From Collinsella sp. TF08-11AT (GTDB taxonomy: Bacteria > Actinomycetota > Coriobacteriia > Coriobacteriales > Coriobacteriaceae): a stretch of 64,000 nucleotides of DNA. The translations under genes and the position numbers were made by a program. Position 1 is the first letter of the stretch; every line of letters starts with the position of its first letter. The stretch is taken from assembly GCF_003437035.1 (NCBI RefSeq), contig NZ_QSRL01000001.1:124001-188000 (forward strand). Direction: 5' to 3'. This document shows, piece after piece, positions 1-9,000 of the stretch. Below the pieces are notes generated by a model. That model had not been told where the DNA came from and searched no databases. It saw nothing but the letters and a program-made list of their open reading frames with translations.

Positions 1-438
1 GTCGTTGAGGTAGATAGCCAGACCGCCGGCCGAGACGTCGATGGTCATGGCGTCCTCGGGCTCGGAGGTCGGCGCGTTATCGCGCTGGTAAGTCAGGCGC
101 ATGGCGACCTTAAAACGCTCGTCGCGGCGCTTGACAAAGCTGCGCTGCTCGGCGACTTTGCGCATTTTCCAGTAGGTGCGGATGCCCTTTTTCTCGACTG
201 CCTCGGGATAGCCGGCGAGCACGAACGTCTCCTCGCCTACTTTGTACTGCAACAGTAGCTTTTGGTTTTCGTCCATGATGAGCGGCTTGCCGGCGAGCAT
301 GGGCGCGCTCATAAGAAAGTACGCGTCGTCCAGGTTCTCTTTGTACGTGGCGAGCATGTTGAAGTCGGTTTTTTGGCCCATGGGCACGTCGAATGCCACC
401 TGAAGCTTGGTCCCCGGCGTTATCTGTTGCTCTGCCAT
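1..438 (-). CDS. PilZ domain protein, 3' end cut by the window edge
   Basis: Only the first 146 codons are present and the reading frame runs off the left edge. The ATG at 438 follows a strong GGGGGAG ribosome site. Residues about 105-146 show the PilZ signature: an RRDER cluster (RxxxR) and then DVSAGG (D/NxSxxG), which in this family bind cyclic di-GMP. The preceding 100 residues resemble the N-terminal YcgR-like domain that often accompanies PilZ, but that part is too divergent to name with certainty. The likely role is a c-di-GMP-responsive effector, for example of motility or the cell envelope. No partner gene is visible in the window. Confidence 0.75.
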   Translation of the reverse strand, partial: MAEQQITPGTKLQVAFDVPMGQKTDFNMLATYKENLDDAYFLMSAPMLAGKPLIMDENQKLLLQYKVGEETFVLAGYPEAVEKKGIRTYWKMRKVAEQRSFVKRRDERFKVAMRLTYQRDNAPTSEPEDAMTIDVSAGGLAIYLND

Positions 439-604
439 GTTGTCTCCCCCAGTCGCGGGCGCCGATATCATCGTCGTGCGCGATGCACATTGGGCTATTG
501 TACCTGCTTTGCCGCAGGTTTCGATGTGCAGCGCGTGAAATGGCGGGATGCAGGGCGCGGGTGAACGCGCAGCTGCTCCGCGCGCGGCATTAATCTGACA
601 GCGA

Positions 605-890
605 TGCATGCCCCCGACAGTCCGTCTGTCTATCTCTCAGCCATCTCTCATTTATCTCTCAGCTTAGAGATGAGTGAGAGATGAGAGACAAAAATGCCGT
701 TATCGGTTCAAGCAAATCACGTTCGCGCAGGTAAACTCATGTATACGGGAACTTTGACTCGATCCCTAGCCACCTTGCAGCATTGTTATCTCTCATATTT
801 ATCTCTCGTCTTTCAGCTATCTCTCGTGTTAGTGACGAATGAGAGATGAGAGATGCGTGAGTGATGGACGAGTGTGATTTTTTGGACGGT
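605..890. repeat. Intergenic palindromic repeats of the TCTCTCAT / ATGAGAGA type
   Basis: This gene-free stretch between the PilZ gene and the PTS terminator holds two clusters of the heptamer TCTCTCA and its reverse complement. One is at about 631-700 and the other at about 787-857, and each can fold into an imperfect hairpin. The second cluster leads into a segment at about 866-886 that resembles the CGAGCGTGG..TTTGGACG repeats near 5849. The region therefore looks like a decayed member of the same intergenic family. No open reading frame with a ribosome site was seen here. Confidence 0.6.
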
Positions 891-908
891 CGGAAAATCC
901 CTCAAATA

Positions 909-943
909 AAAAACGGGGCCGGCCTTACGCCGAGCCCCGTTTT
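909..943 (-). terminator. Rho-independent terminator of the first PTS operon
   Basis: A 10-bp stem (AAAACGGGGC pairing with GCCCCGTTTT) sits 45 bases past the stop of the IID gene. Read on the minus strand it ends in a T run. It is flanked by A and T tracts, so it could also stop transcription from the other side. Confidence 0.85.
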
Positions 944-988
944 CAAACGGTCAGTTAGTTATCCAACGCGCGAGCATAGCAGTCAACA

Positions 989-1837
989 TTACGCCGCCGC
1001 GAACACTCCCAAGCCCGTTCCGATGATGCAGATTGCGAAGATGCCCAAGATGATCCAAATGGTCTTGACGCCCTTTTTATAGAGGGCAACGCAAGCGAAC
1101 GTTGCCAGCAAGGGCAGCAGACCGGGGAAGATCGAATCGAACAGATCCTGCAGGACAATCTCCGAACCACCCACGTCAAAGGTCAAAGCCGTGGACAGCG
1201 AGACCTGTGCCGCAATCATGGCGCCGATAACGGTCATTCCGAGAACACCGGCAGCATGCGTCATGCGAGACATAAGGTTGCTCTCTTCGGACTGCTGCAA
1301 AAACTTGGTTCCCAAGTCGTAACCCAGATGGGCGGCGACGATACGCGTTGCAAAGTTAATCACGGAGTAGATAAGCGCGTACACGATGGGGCCGAGCGGG
1401 TTGCCCGTCGAAGCGATGCCAATACCAATGCCGGCGGCAACCACGCGGAACGTACCCCAGTAGAACGAATCGCCGATGCCGGAAAGCGGTCCCATAAGGC
1501 CGACCTTCATGGCGTTAATCGAGGACGTGTCGAAGTTCTTATCGGCAGCCGCCTGCTCTTCCATCGAAACCGTTAGGCCGGCTACAAACGGAAGCACATG
1601 AGGCGTGATGTTAAAGAACTCGGTATGGCGATCGAGCGCCGCATAGTAATCGTCGTCGTTGGGATAGATCTTTCGCAGGGGCTTCTGAATGGTGTACATG
1701 AAGCCCATTGCCATCATCTTGTCGTACGACTGCGAGCACTGGCTCGTAAACTGGCGAAGGAACATGCTCCGATACATATCGGGAGTCATAATCGCGTCCT
1801 TCTTGGCCTCTTTGAGGTCGGTGTTCTGGATAGCCAT
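989..1837 (-). CDS. PTS mannose/fructose/sorbose family transporter subunit IID
   Basis: This 282-residue protein matches the usual length of mannose-family EIID. The sequence carries the EIID hallmark GLMGPLSGIGDSFYWGT near residues 112-128, and hydrophobic segments near the C-terminus. EIID and EIIC together form the sugar channel in the membrane. Its ATG overlaps the stop of the IIC gene by one base (TAATG), so translation is probably coupled, and an AGGAGG site precedes it. It is the last gene of the operon IIA-IIB-SIS-IIC-IID. The substrate cannot be read from the sequence. The SIS deglycase in the operon suggests a glycated amine or amino sugar rather than plain mannose. Confidence 0.93.
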   Translation of the reverse strand: MAIQNTDLKEAKKDAIMTPDMYRSMFLRQFTSQCSQSYDKMMAMGFMYTIQKPLRKIYPNDDDYYAALDRHTEFFNITPHVLPFVAGLTVSMEEQAAADKNFDTSSINAMKVGLMGPLSGIGDSFYWGTFRVVAAGIGIGIASTGNPLGPIVYALIYSVINFATRIVAAHLGYDLGTKFLQQSEESNLMSRMTHAAGVLGMTVIGAMIAAQVSLSTALTFDVGGSEIVLQDLFDSIFPGLLPLLATFACVALYKKGVKTIWIILGIFAICIIGTGLGVFAAA

Positions 1838-2610
1838 TAGAAGTCCTCCTCTTCATCTGCAGCAACCGTCTGCGAACCGGACGAGCCCTCGCGGAAGGCC
1901 AGGAGCAGCGCGACGCAAATGGCAGCTGCGGCGACGCCGACCACGTCCATCTTGAGGTAGATGACCATAATGAAGCCCAGGAACAGCCAGGGAAGGAGCT
2001 TGCTATCGCCCATGGTCCTGATAAGAAGAGCGAAGCCGATGCAGACCATGACGCCGGACGCAACGTTGAGGCCGTCCATCACAAACTGCGGAATCGCGCT
2101 GAGCGCATTGTTGATAAGGTCGGCACCAAAGAACAGCGAGCCAAACACCAGCAGTGCAGACGGAATGCCAATCGACAGCGGCACGATGGTCAGATGGTAC
2201 AGATTCGCCTTGGCAAGATCGCGATTTGCCAGAGCGGTCTCAATCTTCTTGCAGGCAAAGGCACCCGGAACGGCGTAGCAGAAGTTGCGCCACACCTGAA
2301 GGAAGACGGAGACGGGAAGGGCGAGCGCGACGGCAGTTGCCGTGCCCGTACCCGTAATGACGGCAAACGCGCAGCCAAGCACGCCGGAGGCATAGACCTC
2401 GGGAGGAACCGCCGCGCCGACCATGATGGCGCCCATGAACATGGACTCCAAAGCAGCGCCGACGATAACGCCCTGCTGGACATCGCCAAGAATCAAGCCG
2501 ACAAACAGGCTCGTAAACAGCGGACGACCAAGCATCGTAATGCCAAATAATTGCTCGTCCATGGATGCAATAAATGCGACCAGTGCAACTAGAAGATACT
2601 GGACAACCAT
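1837..2610 (-). CDS. PTS mannose/fructose/sorbose family transporter subunit IIC
   Basis: This hydrophobic protein of about 257 residues has many membrane segments. It carries the EIIC pattern of a phage-like LGDVQQGVIVGAALES motif near residues 42-57 and a glycine-rich AVPPEVYASG segment. It is the main substrate-translocating subunit. The ATG at 2610 lies 8 bases after a GGGG ribosome site. A TTG at 2619 in the same frame is a less likely start. It lies between the SIS gene and the IID gene. A perfect 13-bp hairpin at 2632-2670 separates it from the SIS gene, which may set different message levels for the enzyme and the membrane part. Confidence 0.92.
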   Translation of the reverse strand: MVVQYLLVALVAFIASMDEQLFGITMLGRPLFTSLFVGLILGDVQQGVIVGAALESMFMGAIMVGAAVPPEVYASGVLGCAFAVITGTGTATAVALALPVSVFLQVWRNFCYAVPGAFACKKIETALANRDLAKANLYHLTIVPLSIGIPSALLVFGSLFFGADLINNALSAIPQFVMDGLNVASGVMVCIGFALLIRTMGDSKLLPWLFLGFIMVIYLKMDVVGVAAAAICVALLLAFREGSSGSQTVAADEEEDF

Positions 2611-2631
2611 TTCGATCAACCCCAGAAACAG

Positions 2632-2670
2632 GTCTGCAGGCGAGGCATTCTGCGCAGCTCGCCTGCAGAC
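2632..2670 (-). promoter_or_regulatory. Intercistronic hairpin between the SIS and IIC genes
   Basis: A perfect 13-bp inverted repeat (GTCTGCAGGCGAG and its complement) with a 13-base loop fills the gap between the SIS stop and the IIC start. It has no T run, so it is not a classical terminator. It may protect the upstream message or attenuate the downstream genes. Confidence 0.5.
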
Positions 2671-2691
2671 AACCGCAGCAATTTGAGAGGA

Positions 2692-3732
2692 TTAGTAGTT
2701 CATCTGGTGATAGTAACGACGCGTGGTGAGCGGGTGGTTACGGACGTGCTCGAGATGGCAGCTCAGACGCTCGGTGATGGTGTAGGTGACCATCGGGGAA
2801 ACGATCTTGCGGAACTCGGGGTCGCTGAACGGCAGCTCGACCTCGGCGGTGTCAAACTTGTTCACGCGGACGTTGACGCCCTTCTCGTCGGCGAGCATGT
2901 GAGTGAAGTTGTCCACGCGGTCCATGAGCTTACGGGTGTCATCCTCGCCGTAGAGCATGATGAGGCTCGTGCCTTCCTCGCACAGCTCGATGGTGCCGTG
3001 GAAGAACTCGGCGGCGTGGATGGACTTGGTCTTGATCCACTGCATCTCCTCGAGGATGCACATGGCGTAGTCGTAGGCCTCACCCCAGAGCATGCCGGAG
3101 CCAATCACCATGTGGTAATCGGTGTCCTTGAAGTCCTCGGCCATGGCGGCGCAGCGCTCGTCCTGAGCGTCCTTGGCCTTGATGAGGTACGGAGCGATGT
3201 TGCCGAACTCTTCCATGAAGGTGTTGTACTTGGGGAAGGCGCCGGCGTTCTTGAGGAAGCGGGCGACCAGCGTGATCTGGTAGGTGTAGATGGCCTCGCA
3301 CAGAACGTCGTCCTCGGCGAAGCTGAAGAACTTGTAATCGGCGTACTCGGTGGCCGGGGTGTTGTCGTTGGAGACATACATCAGCGTGCGGGCGCCCTGC
3401 TCCTGGCAGAACTTGGCAGCCTCAATGATCTCGGGGGTGGTGCCGGTACGGGTGGAGAAGACGCAGACAGAATCCTTGTTGAAGGTCTTGGGCGGGCAGG
3501 CGAGGAACTCTGCGGCGATCTCGCAGTGGACATCGACGTCGGCCGTGGTGGTCTCGACCCAATACTTCATCGGGAGCGTGTGGGCCCAGGTGCCGCCGCA
3601 GCCGATGAAGAAGATGTTGGAATAACCCTGCTCGCAGACCTCGTCCACGGCAGCCTCAATCTGAGGACGGAGAGCGAGGGCATCGCTCACAACCTTCTCG
3701 TAACGAGGCTCATCGAAATTGACATAGAGCAT
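2692..3732 (-). CDS. SIS-domain deglycase of the fructosamine-6-phosphate type (copy 1)
   Basis: This 346-residue protein has two SIS (sugar isomerase) domains. Residues 43-49 give the phosphosugar-binding start IGCGGTW, residues 93-100 give STRTGTTP, and a second domain starts at about 209 with IGSGMLWGEAY. Residues 242-247 read EFFHGT, the motif that holds the proposed catalytic Glu in FrlB/GfrF/FraB deglycases, and the tail reads HPLTTRRYY as in that family. Such enzymes split 6-phosphorylated Amadori products into glucose 6-phosphate and a free amine. It lies inside a mannose-family PTS operon, as in the fructoselysine/glucoselysine (gfr) type operon. A plain glucosamine-6-phosphate isomerase-type role is less likely but not excluded. 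Confidence 0.85.
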   Translation of the reverse strand: MLYVNFDEPRYEKVVSDALALRPQIEAAVDEVCEQGYSNIFFIGCGGTWAHTLPMKYWVETTTADVDVHCEIAAEFLACPPKTFNKDSVCVFSTRTGTTPEIIEAAKFCQEQGARTLMYVSNDNTPATEYADYKFFSFAEDDVLCEAIYTYQITLVARFLKNAGAFPKYNTFMEEFGNIAPYLIKAKDAQDERCAAMAEDFKDTDYHMVIGSGMLWGEAYDYAMCILEEMQWIKTKSIHAAEFFHGTIELCEEGTSLIMLYGEDDTRKLMDRVDNFTHMLADEKGVNVRVNKFDTAEVELPFSDPEFRKIVSPMVTYTITERLSCHLEHVRNHPLTTRRYYHQMNY

Positions 3733-3768
3733 TGGTTCAATAAATGCCGAGCATCAACGTGTTTCCGG

Positions 3769-4242
3769 CTAGAAAACGTCCTTGGCAAACACCTTAGCGT
3801 CATTGGGGACCTGACGGATTTCGATGGCCACGCCATCGCCCAGGAGCTCTTGGATATGCTCGGCATCTTTCTCGGTCGCAAAGATCGCAGGGGTCGGATG
3901 AAGCGTGGTCTCAGGGGTCTTTCGGGTTCCGCCCAGATTGATCTCTTTGATGTCTTTGCAACCCTTAGCGAGACGATAGACATCTTCAATCGTCTCAGTG
4001 ATGATAAACAGCGAATACTTGTCGGTAACGCCGCTGTTGAGCGCCTCGATAGCAGCGTCAACATCCTTGATGACGAGTTTAACGCCGTTGGGGCGGGCGA
4101 GCCTCAAGGCCGCCTTCCTCATGTCGTCTTTTGCCACAGCATCGCTGGCAAGCAAGATGCAATCTACATCCAAAGCGTGAGTCCAGGACATGGCAACTTG
4201 GCCGTGAATCAGTCGGTAATCAACTCTCGTAAGCTTAATCAT
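3769..4242 (-). CDS. PTS mannose/fructose/sorbose family subunit IIB
   Basis: This 157-residue soluble EIIB begins MIKLTRVDYRLIHGQV. His13 in RLIHGQV is the phosphorylated residue in this family, taking the phosphate from EIIA and passing it to the sugar. An in-frame ATG at 4251 touches the GGAG site directly, whereas the ATG at 4242 is 9 bases downstream of it, so 4242 is preferred. The gene is separate from the IIA gene here, unlike the fused IIAB of the second PTS operon at 23398. It lies between the IIA and SIS genes. Confidence 0.93.
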   Translation of the reverse strand: MIKLTRVDYRLIHGQVAMSWTHALDVDCILLASDAVAKDDMRKAALRLARPNGVKLVIKDVDAAIEALNSGVTDKYSLFIITETIEDVYRLAKGCKDIKEINLGGTRKTPETTLHPTPAIFATEKDAEHIQELLGDGVAIEIRQVPNDAKVFAKDVF

Positions 4243-4282
4243 CGTTATCATCTCCGCACGTGATAAAGGGAATGACAGGTGT

Positions 4283-4298
4283 GGCCCCTAGCTAGGGC
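4283..4298 (-). promoter_or_regulatory. Small hairpin between the IIA and IIB genes
   Basis: A short inverted repeat around GCCCCTAGCTAGGGC sits in the 70-base gap between IIA and IIB. It is weak and may be a processing or stability element. Confidence 0.3.
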
Positions 4299-4313
4299 TC
4301 GAACCAGAACTAA

Positions 4314-4733
4314 CTAGAACTCTTCTTCCTCGGCGCCGGCAAGCATGTCCGCCGCCTCGCAAAGCTGAATAAACGAACGCGATCCCTCGACCGCGGCTTT
4401 GGCCTTGTCCGCATCCAGGGAGTCCATCTGTGTAACCATTTCCACCAGCAGCGGCAAGTTCATTCCAGCGATTAACGTAAACGATCCGTCGGTCTGCCTC
4501 TGAATGAATTCGTTGTTTACAGAGCCGCCAAAGATGTCAGTCACGACAAACCAAGAGTCGGCAGGGTCCCTCGTCTCCATCCATGCATCAATCAACGCCG
4601 CGACGTCCCTTGAATCGTCATCGACATAGGCGCACAGGCACTCGATTCGGTCGTTGGTGCCCATCAGAATCTCCAGAGAGCTTTTCATGCCTTGGGCGAG
4701 ATAACCATGACTCGCTAGCAATATCTTATTCAT
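4314..4733 (-). CDS. PTS mannose/fructose/sorbose family subunit IIA
   Basis: This 139-residue EIIA has the start MNKILLASHGYLAQG, in which His9 is the residue phosphorylated by HPr. It also has the conserved DIFGGSVNN segment at about 87-95. A GGAGAACT ribosome site precedes the ATG at 4733. It is the first structural gene of the operon and follows gntR (4869) on the same strand. The 135-base gap holds an AT-rich promoter-like stretch and two sequence motifs at 4821-4857. The acidic tail (EEEEF) is variable in this family. Confidence 0.93.
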   Translation of the reverse strand: MNKILLASHGYLAQGMKSSLEILMGTNDRIECLCAYVDDDSRDVAALIDAWMETRDPADSWFVVTDIFGGSVNNEFIQRQTDGSFTLIAGMNLPLLVEMVTQMDSLDADKAKAAVEGSRSFIQLCEAADMLAGAEEEEF

Positions 4734-4820
4734 AGTTCTCCAATACCAATAGGACGTACTATATTGTCATAACAAAGTATATTAGCAATCTACCCTACGT
4801 GGTGTGTCTATTTTCCAAAT

Positions 4821-4857
4821 CCGCGAACGGTAACAATTGGTCGGTAAATCGACCAAT
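4821..4857. promoter_or_regulatory. Candidate operator upstream of the first PTS operon
   Basis: Two motifs sit side by side. CCGCGAACGGT is at 4821-4831. An 8-bp inverted repeat, ATTGGTCG-6 bases-CGACCAAT, is at 4836-4857. Close relatives of both occur upstream of the second PTS operon (24392-24419) and of carbamate kinase (58568-58590), which points to a shared regulator. Confidence 0.5.
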
Positions 4858-4868
4858 CTATCGCTAAT

Positions 4869-5582
4869 TTACAAATAGAACTTCAGTCGCTCGGTGCAGT
4901 ACACCTGACGGGAGATGAAAAGCGGCTCGCCACTTGGGGCATAACGTCTATCGACAAACAGAAGCAGCGAAGAGTCCAGCTCCACGTTAAGGTATGCCGC
5001 CTCGAGCTCGCTCGCATAGCAGACCTCGAGCGTACGCGTGTTGGGACCCATCTTGATCCCCTGGCGATCGAGTACCGCCATCAGCGAATCATCGAGGGAC
5101 TCATGCTCCAAAAAAGAAAGCGCAGCGGAATAGCTATTGGTTTCCAGCATCGTGGGCTTGCCATCCACAAGGCGCAGACGACGGCTACGCAATACCTTTT
5201 GGGTATCGTCTACGCCCAGGAACTTCGCGTCTCGCAGACTTGGGAAGTCCCAGCCCATTTCGAGAACCCTGGTAGACGCCTGTTTGCCCGCAAGCTGGCA
5301 CGAATGGGTAAAGCTCTCACGGTCGTCCGCGGCATACATCTGCGTGTCCGACGAAACGAACGTGCCCTTGCCGCGGGCCCTCTCAACAAGCCCAGCATCT
5401 TCCATTTCTTTAATTGCGGAGCGAACCGTTATTCGGCTCACGCCAAATTGCTCGATAAGCTCCGCCTCGGTCGGAAGCTTATCTCCCGGGCGGTACGTGC
5501 CGTTGGCGATTGAATCAGAAAGCGCACGAACAATCTGTTTGTACAGGGGGATAACGCTATTTGCCTCAACCATATCAACCAT
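4869..5582 (-). CDS. GntR/HutC family transcriptional regulator (copy 1)
   Basis: This 237-residue protein has an N-terminal GntR winged helix. The core is PLYKQIVRALSDSIANG, PGDKLPTEAELIEQFGVSR and TVRSAIKEMEDAGLV, at about residues 13-70. A C-terminal UTRA ligand-binding domain covers about 85-235. HutC-type members sense a sugar phosphate or similar metabolite and usually repress the adjacent operon. It lies immediately upstream of the PTS operon on the same strand and is its obvious regulator. The ribosome site at 5582 is weak, and a second ATG three codons later is possible. Confidence 0.9.
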   Translation of the reverse strand: MVDMVEANSVIPLYKQIVRALSDSIANGTYRPGDKLPTEAELIEQFGVSRITVRSAIKEMEDAGLVERARGKGTFVSSDTQMYAADDRESFTHSCQLAGKQASTRVLEMGWDFPSLRDAKFLGVDDTQKVLRSRRLRLVDGKPTMLETNSYSAALSFLEHESLDDSLMAVLDRQGIKMGPNTRTLEVCYASELEAAYLNVELDSSLLLFVDRRYAPSGEPLFISRQVYCTERLKFYL

Positions 5583-6055
5583 ACTTTTACAAGGAATCAG
5601 CAGCCTATAGATAAATGACTTATATTGTATTAGAACTTTTTAGCACTCCACGCCATTTCCTATAATGTTTTAGCAAACGAGGGGTTATTTTGCGTAAGCG
5701 GTGTAGAGTCCATCCATTTCCGCATACAGCTTCAATCTGATGGCGGTATATGCATCCGATAAGCCGATTGATTTTTATCTTATACCTGTCTCACATTCAT
5801 CCCTCGTCGTAGAGATGAATGTGAGGTGAGAGATACGTACTTGACGCGCGAGCGTGGATATTTGGACGGTTTTTGGGCTTTTGGCGGCCGATTTCGTCCG
5901 AAAATCCACGCTCGTGCGGCAGACGTCCGAATTTCCACGCTCGTGTGCCAGAAAAACCCACGCTCATCCGGCAGATTGGTCGAAGGCCCCATATGGGTAT
6001 ACTCTCGGAGATTCGACTCGATTCGCCCCCGTTGGGGCGTCAAAGGAGACTGCAT
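5583..6055. repeat. Intergenic region with inverted CGAGCGTGG repeats
   Basis: The left part (5583-5780) is AT-rich and should hold the gntR promoter. At about 5793-5836 there is a hairpin of the TCATC/GATGAATG type. A 20-base unit CGAGCGTGGATATTTGGACG follows at 5849-5868. Two inverted copies with two or three changes lie at 5895-5914 and 5924-5943, and a third partial copy is near 5958. The whole arrangement resembles 787-886. No gene was seen. Confidence 0.6.
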
Positions 6056-9000
6056 ATGTCCACTACCTCAACCGACCCGCGCGCCGCTGCCGCCGCGCTG
6101 CTGGTGCCCGGAACCACCTGCCACGGCTTTACCGTCGAACGCCGCGAGACCGTGCCCGAGCTCGACGCAGACGCTTACGTGCTGCGCCACACCGCCTCGG
6201 GCGCTCGCCTGCTGCACCTAGCGTGCGACGACGAAAACAAGGCCTTTGCCATTGGCTTTAAGACGCCGCCGGCCGATTCCACCGGCGTGTTCCACATTCT
6301 TGAGCACTCGGTGCTGTGCGGATCGGCCAAGTTTCCCGTCAAGGAGCCGTTTGTCGACCTGATCAAGAGCTCCATGCAGACGTTCCTCAACGCCATGACC
6401 TACCCCGACAAGACCATCTACCCCGTTGCCACCACCAACGAGCAGGATCTGTACAACCTGATGGACGTGTACTTGGACGCGGTGTTCAACCCGGCGATCT
6501 ACACCAAGCCCACCATTTTTGAGCAGGAAGGCTGGCACTACGAGCTGGACCTGCCGGAGAGCGTCGAGGGCGAGGGCGAGGGCGGCTCCGCGAGCCTGCG
6601 CGAGGGCACGCTGCGCTATAACGGCGTGGTGTTCAACGAGATGAAGGGTGCGCTGTCCGACCCCATGAGCGTGCTGGACGACGCCGTCAACGCCGCGCTC
6701 TATCCCGACACTGCCTATGCGCACGAGAGCGGCGGCGACCCGCGCGCAATTCCCGCGCTCACCTACGAGCAGTTCCTGGACACGCACTCGCGCCACTACA
6801 ACCCTTCCAACTCCTACATCACGCTCTATGGCGACCTGGACGTGGACCGCGCGCTGGCCTTTTTGGACGAGCGCTATCTGTCGCAGCCGAGCGCCGCGAG
6901 CCGCCGCATGGACGCTGCCGTCGCCGCCGGCGACGACCCGTCCACGCTGGCGCCCAATCCGCTGGACGTGCAGGCGCCTGTGACCTGCGAGTATAAGCGC
7001 GTCGAGATGGCCACCACGCCCGAGAACGCCCTGGTGGGCCTGGGCCTTGTGCTGGGTAGCGCGCTCGACCGCAAGCGCACAATCGCCGCGGACATCTTGT
7101 TCGAAGCGTTGCTGGGCTCCAACGAAGCGCCGGTTAAGAAGGCCATTCTGGCCGCCGGCCTGGGCGGCAACGTGGTGAGCTACACCGCGGCCGAGAGCCT
7201 GCAGCCCTACGAGCTCATCATGCTGCAAAACGCGCAGCCCGGCGTGGCGCGCGAGCTGCGCCGCGTGTTCCAGGACGCCTGCCGCGACCTGTGCGAGCAC
7301 GGCGTTCCGCGCGAGCGCCTGGAGGCCATCATCAGCAGCAACGAATACGACCTGCGCCAGCGCGACTACGGTATCGCCGACGGCGTGGCCATTGCGTGCG
7401 ACGCGCTGAGCACCTGGCTCTACGATGACGACGCCGCGACGCTGGCGCTCAAGTACGGCCCAGTGTACGAGGAGCTTCGTGGCGAGCTGGACGGCAGCTA
7501 CTTTGAGGACCTGCTGCGCGAGCTGGTGCTGCAGAACGACCATATGGCTCTGGTCGAGCTGGCGCCGGTGGACGCCGCCGAGGGCGCAGAGGGTGCCGAG
7601 GCCGCCGAGCTGGCAGCCAAGCGCGATGCCATGACCGATGCCGAGCTGGCCGATGTGGTCGAGCGCACGGCCGCGCTGCGCACCGCGCAGGAGGCCGAGG
7701 ACACGCCCGAGGCCAAGGCCACGTTGCCGCGCCTGCGCGTGTCCGACATTGGCGAGGCGCGCCCCGAGCCGCCGCTGGTCGTGGACACGACCGCGCCCAT
7801 CCCCTGTCTGCGCCACGGCATCCCCACCAACCGCCTGGCCTACGCCATGCAGTACTTCGACCTGAGCTGCGTCGCGTTTGAGGACCTGCCCTATGTGACG
7901 CTGCTCTGCCGCCTGCTCAAGCAGCTGCCCACGCGCGAGCATTCGGCCGAGGAACTCGACAACCTGATCGCCGGCAAGCTGGGCTTTTTGAGCTTTACGA
8001 CCGAAGTTATGACGCAGCCCGACGTGGACGGCGCGCGCCCCTACCTGCTGGTGAGCGCCAGCGCCCTGTCCGAGAAGATCGACGCGCTGGCGAGCCTGCC
8101 GCGCGAGGTGTGGTCGAGCACGCTGCTGGCGGACGCCGACGCCGACCGCGTGCGCGACGTGCTCACACAGATTCGCATTGGTCTTGAGCAGGGATTTATC
8201 AACAACGGACACTCGGCGGCGCTCGGTCGCGCGATGAGCTACAGCTCGCCTTCGGCCGTGGTGCGCGAGCAACTTTCGGGCGTGGATTTCTACCTGTTCC
8301 TGCGCGATCTGCTCGACCACTTTGACGAGCGCCTGGACGACCTGCGCGCCAAGCTTGCCGAGCTGGCGGAGCGTATCTTTGTGGCTGATGGCTGCATGGC
8401 GAGCTTTACCGGCAGCGATGAGGACTTTGACGCGTACTGGGCCGCCGCGGGCGACCTGGGGCTGGGCGCGGGCGACGGTGCCGGCCGCGACGCGCTCGCG
8501 GTGTCGGCGCCGTGCGACCGCCACGAGGCTTTCGTGATCCCCAGCGACATCTGCTTTGCCGCGCGTGCGTGCGATCCGCGTCGCCTGGGCATTGACGTGA
8601 CAGGCGCTTGGGCCGTGGCTGCCAACGCGCTCTCCTACGATTACCTGTGGAACGAGATTCGCGTGAAGGGCGGTGCATACGGCTGCGGATTCCGCGCAGC
8701 CGGCGAGCGCCAGACGGCGTTCTACACCTACCGCGACCCGGCAATCGACCCTTCGATTGAGCGCGTGGAGCGTGCAGGCGCATGGCTTGGCCGCTTTGAG
8801 CCCGACGAGGCCGCCTTTGAGGGCTTTATCGTGAGCTGCGTGAGCGGCATGGACGCGCCCGTGAAGCCGTACGCGCTCACCAAACGCCGCAACACGACCT
8901 ACCTGGCCGGACTCGATCCGCATGCACGCGAGGAGCGCCGCGCCCAGATGCTTGCCGCCACGCCCGGTGAGCTGCGCTCGCTCGGCGCCGACGTGACGCG

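Noticed and set aside
2683..4263. A 526-codon plus-strand frame across the first SIS and IIB genes
   Set aside because: It overlaps three verified minus-strand genes and their gaps, and its sequence is Val/Leu/Gly-rich antisense noise.
5873..6055. A 61-residue N-terminal extension of the M16C peptidase
   Set aside because: It runs through the CGAGCGTGG repeats, lacks a ribosome site and is not family-like. The ATG at 6056 has GGAG at good spacing.
6218..8923. A 901-codon open frame on the minus strand, antisense to the M16C peptidase
   Set aside because: It lies wholly over the peptidase gene, has no ribosome site and reads as Ala/Arg/His-rich sequence typical of the antisense frame of a GC-rich gene. 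The plus-strand protein has clear catalytic motifs.
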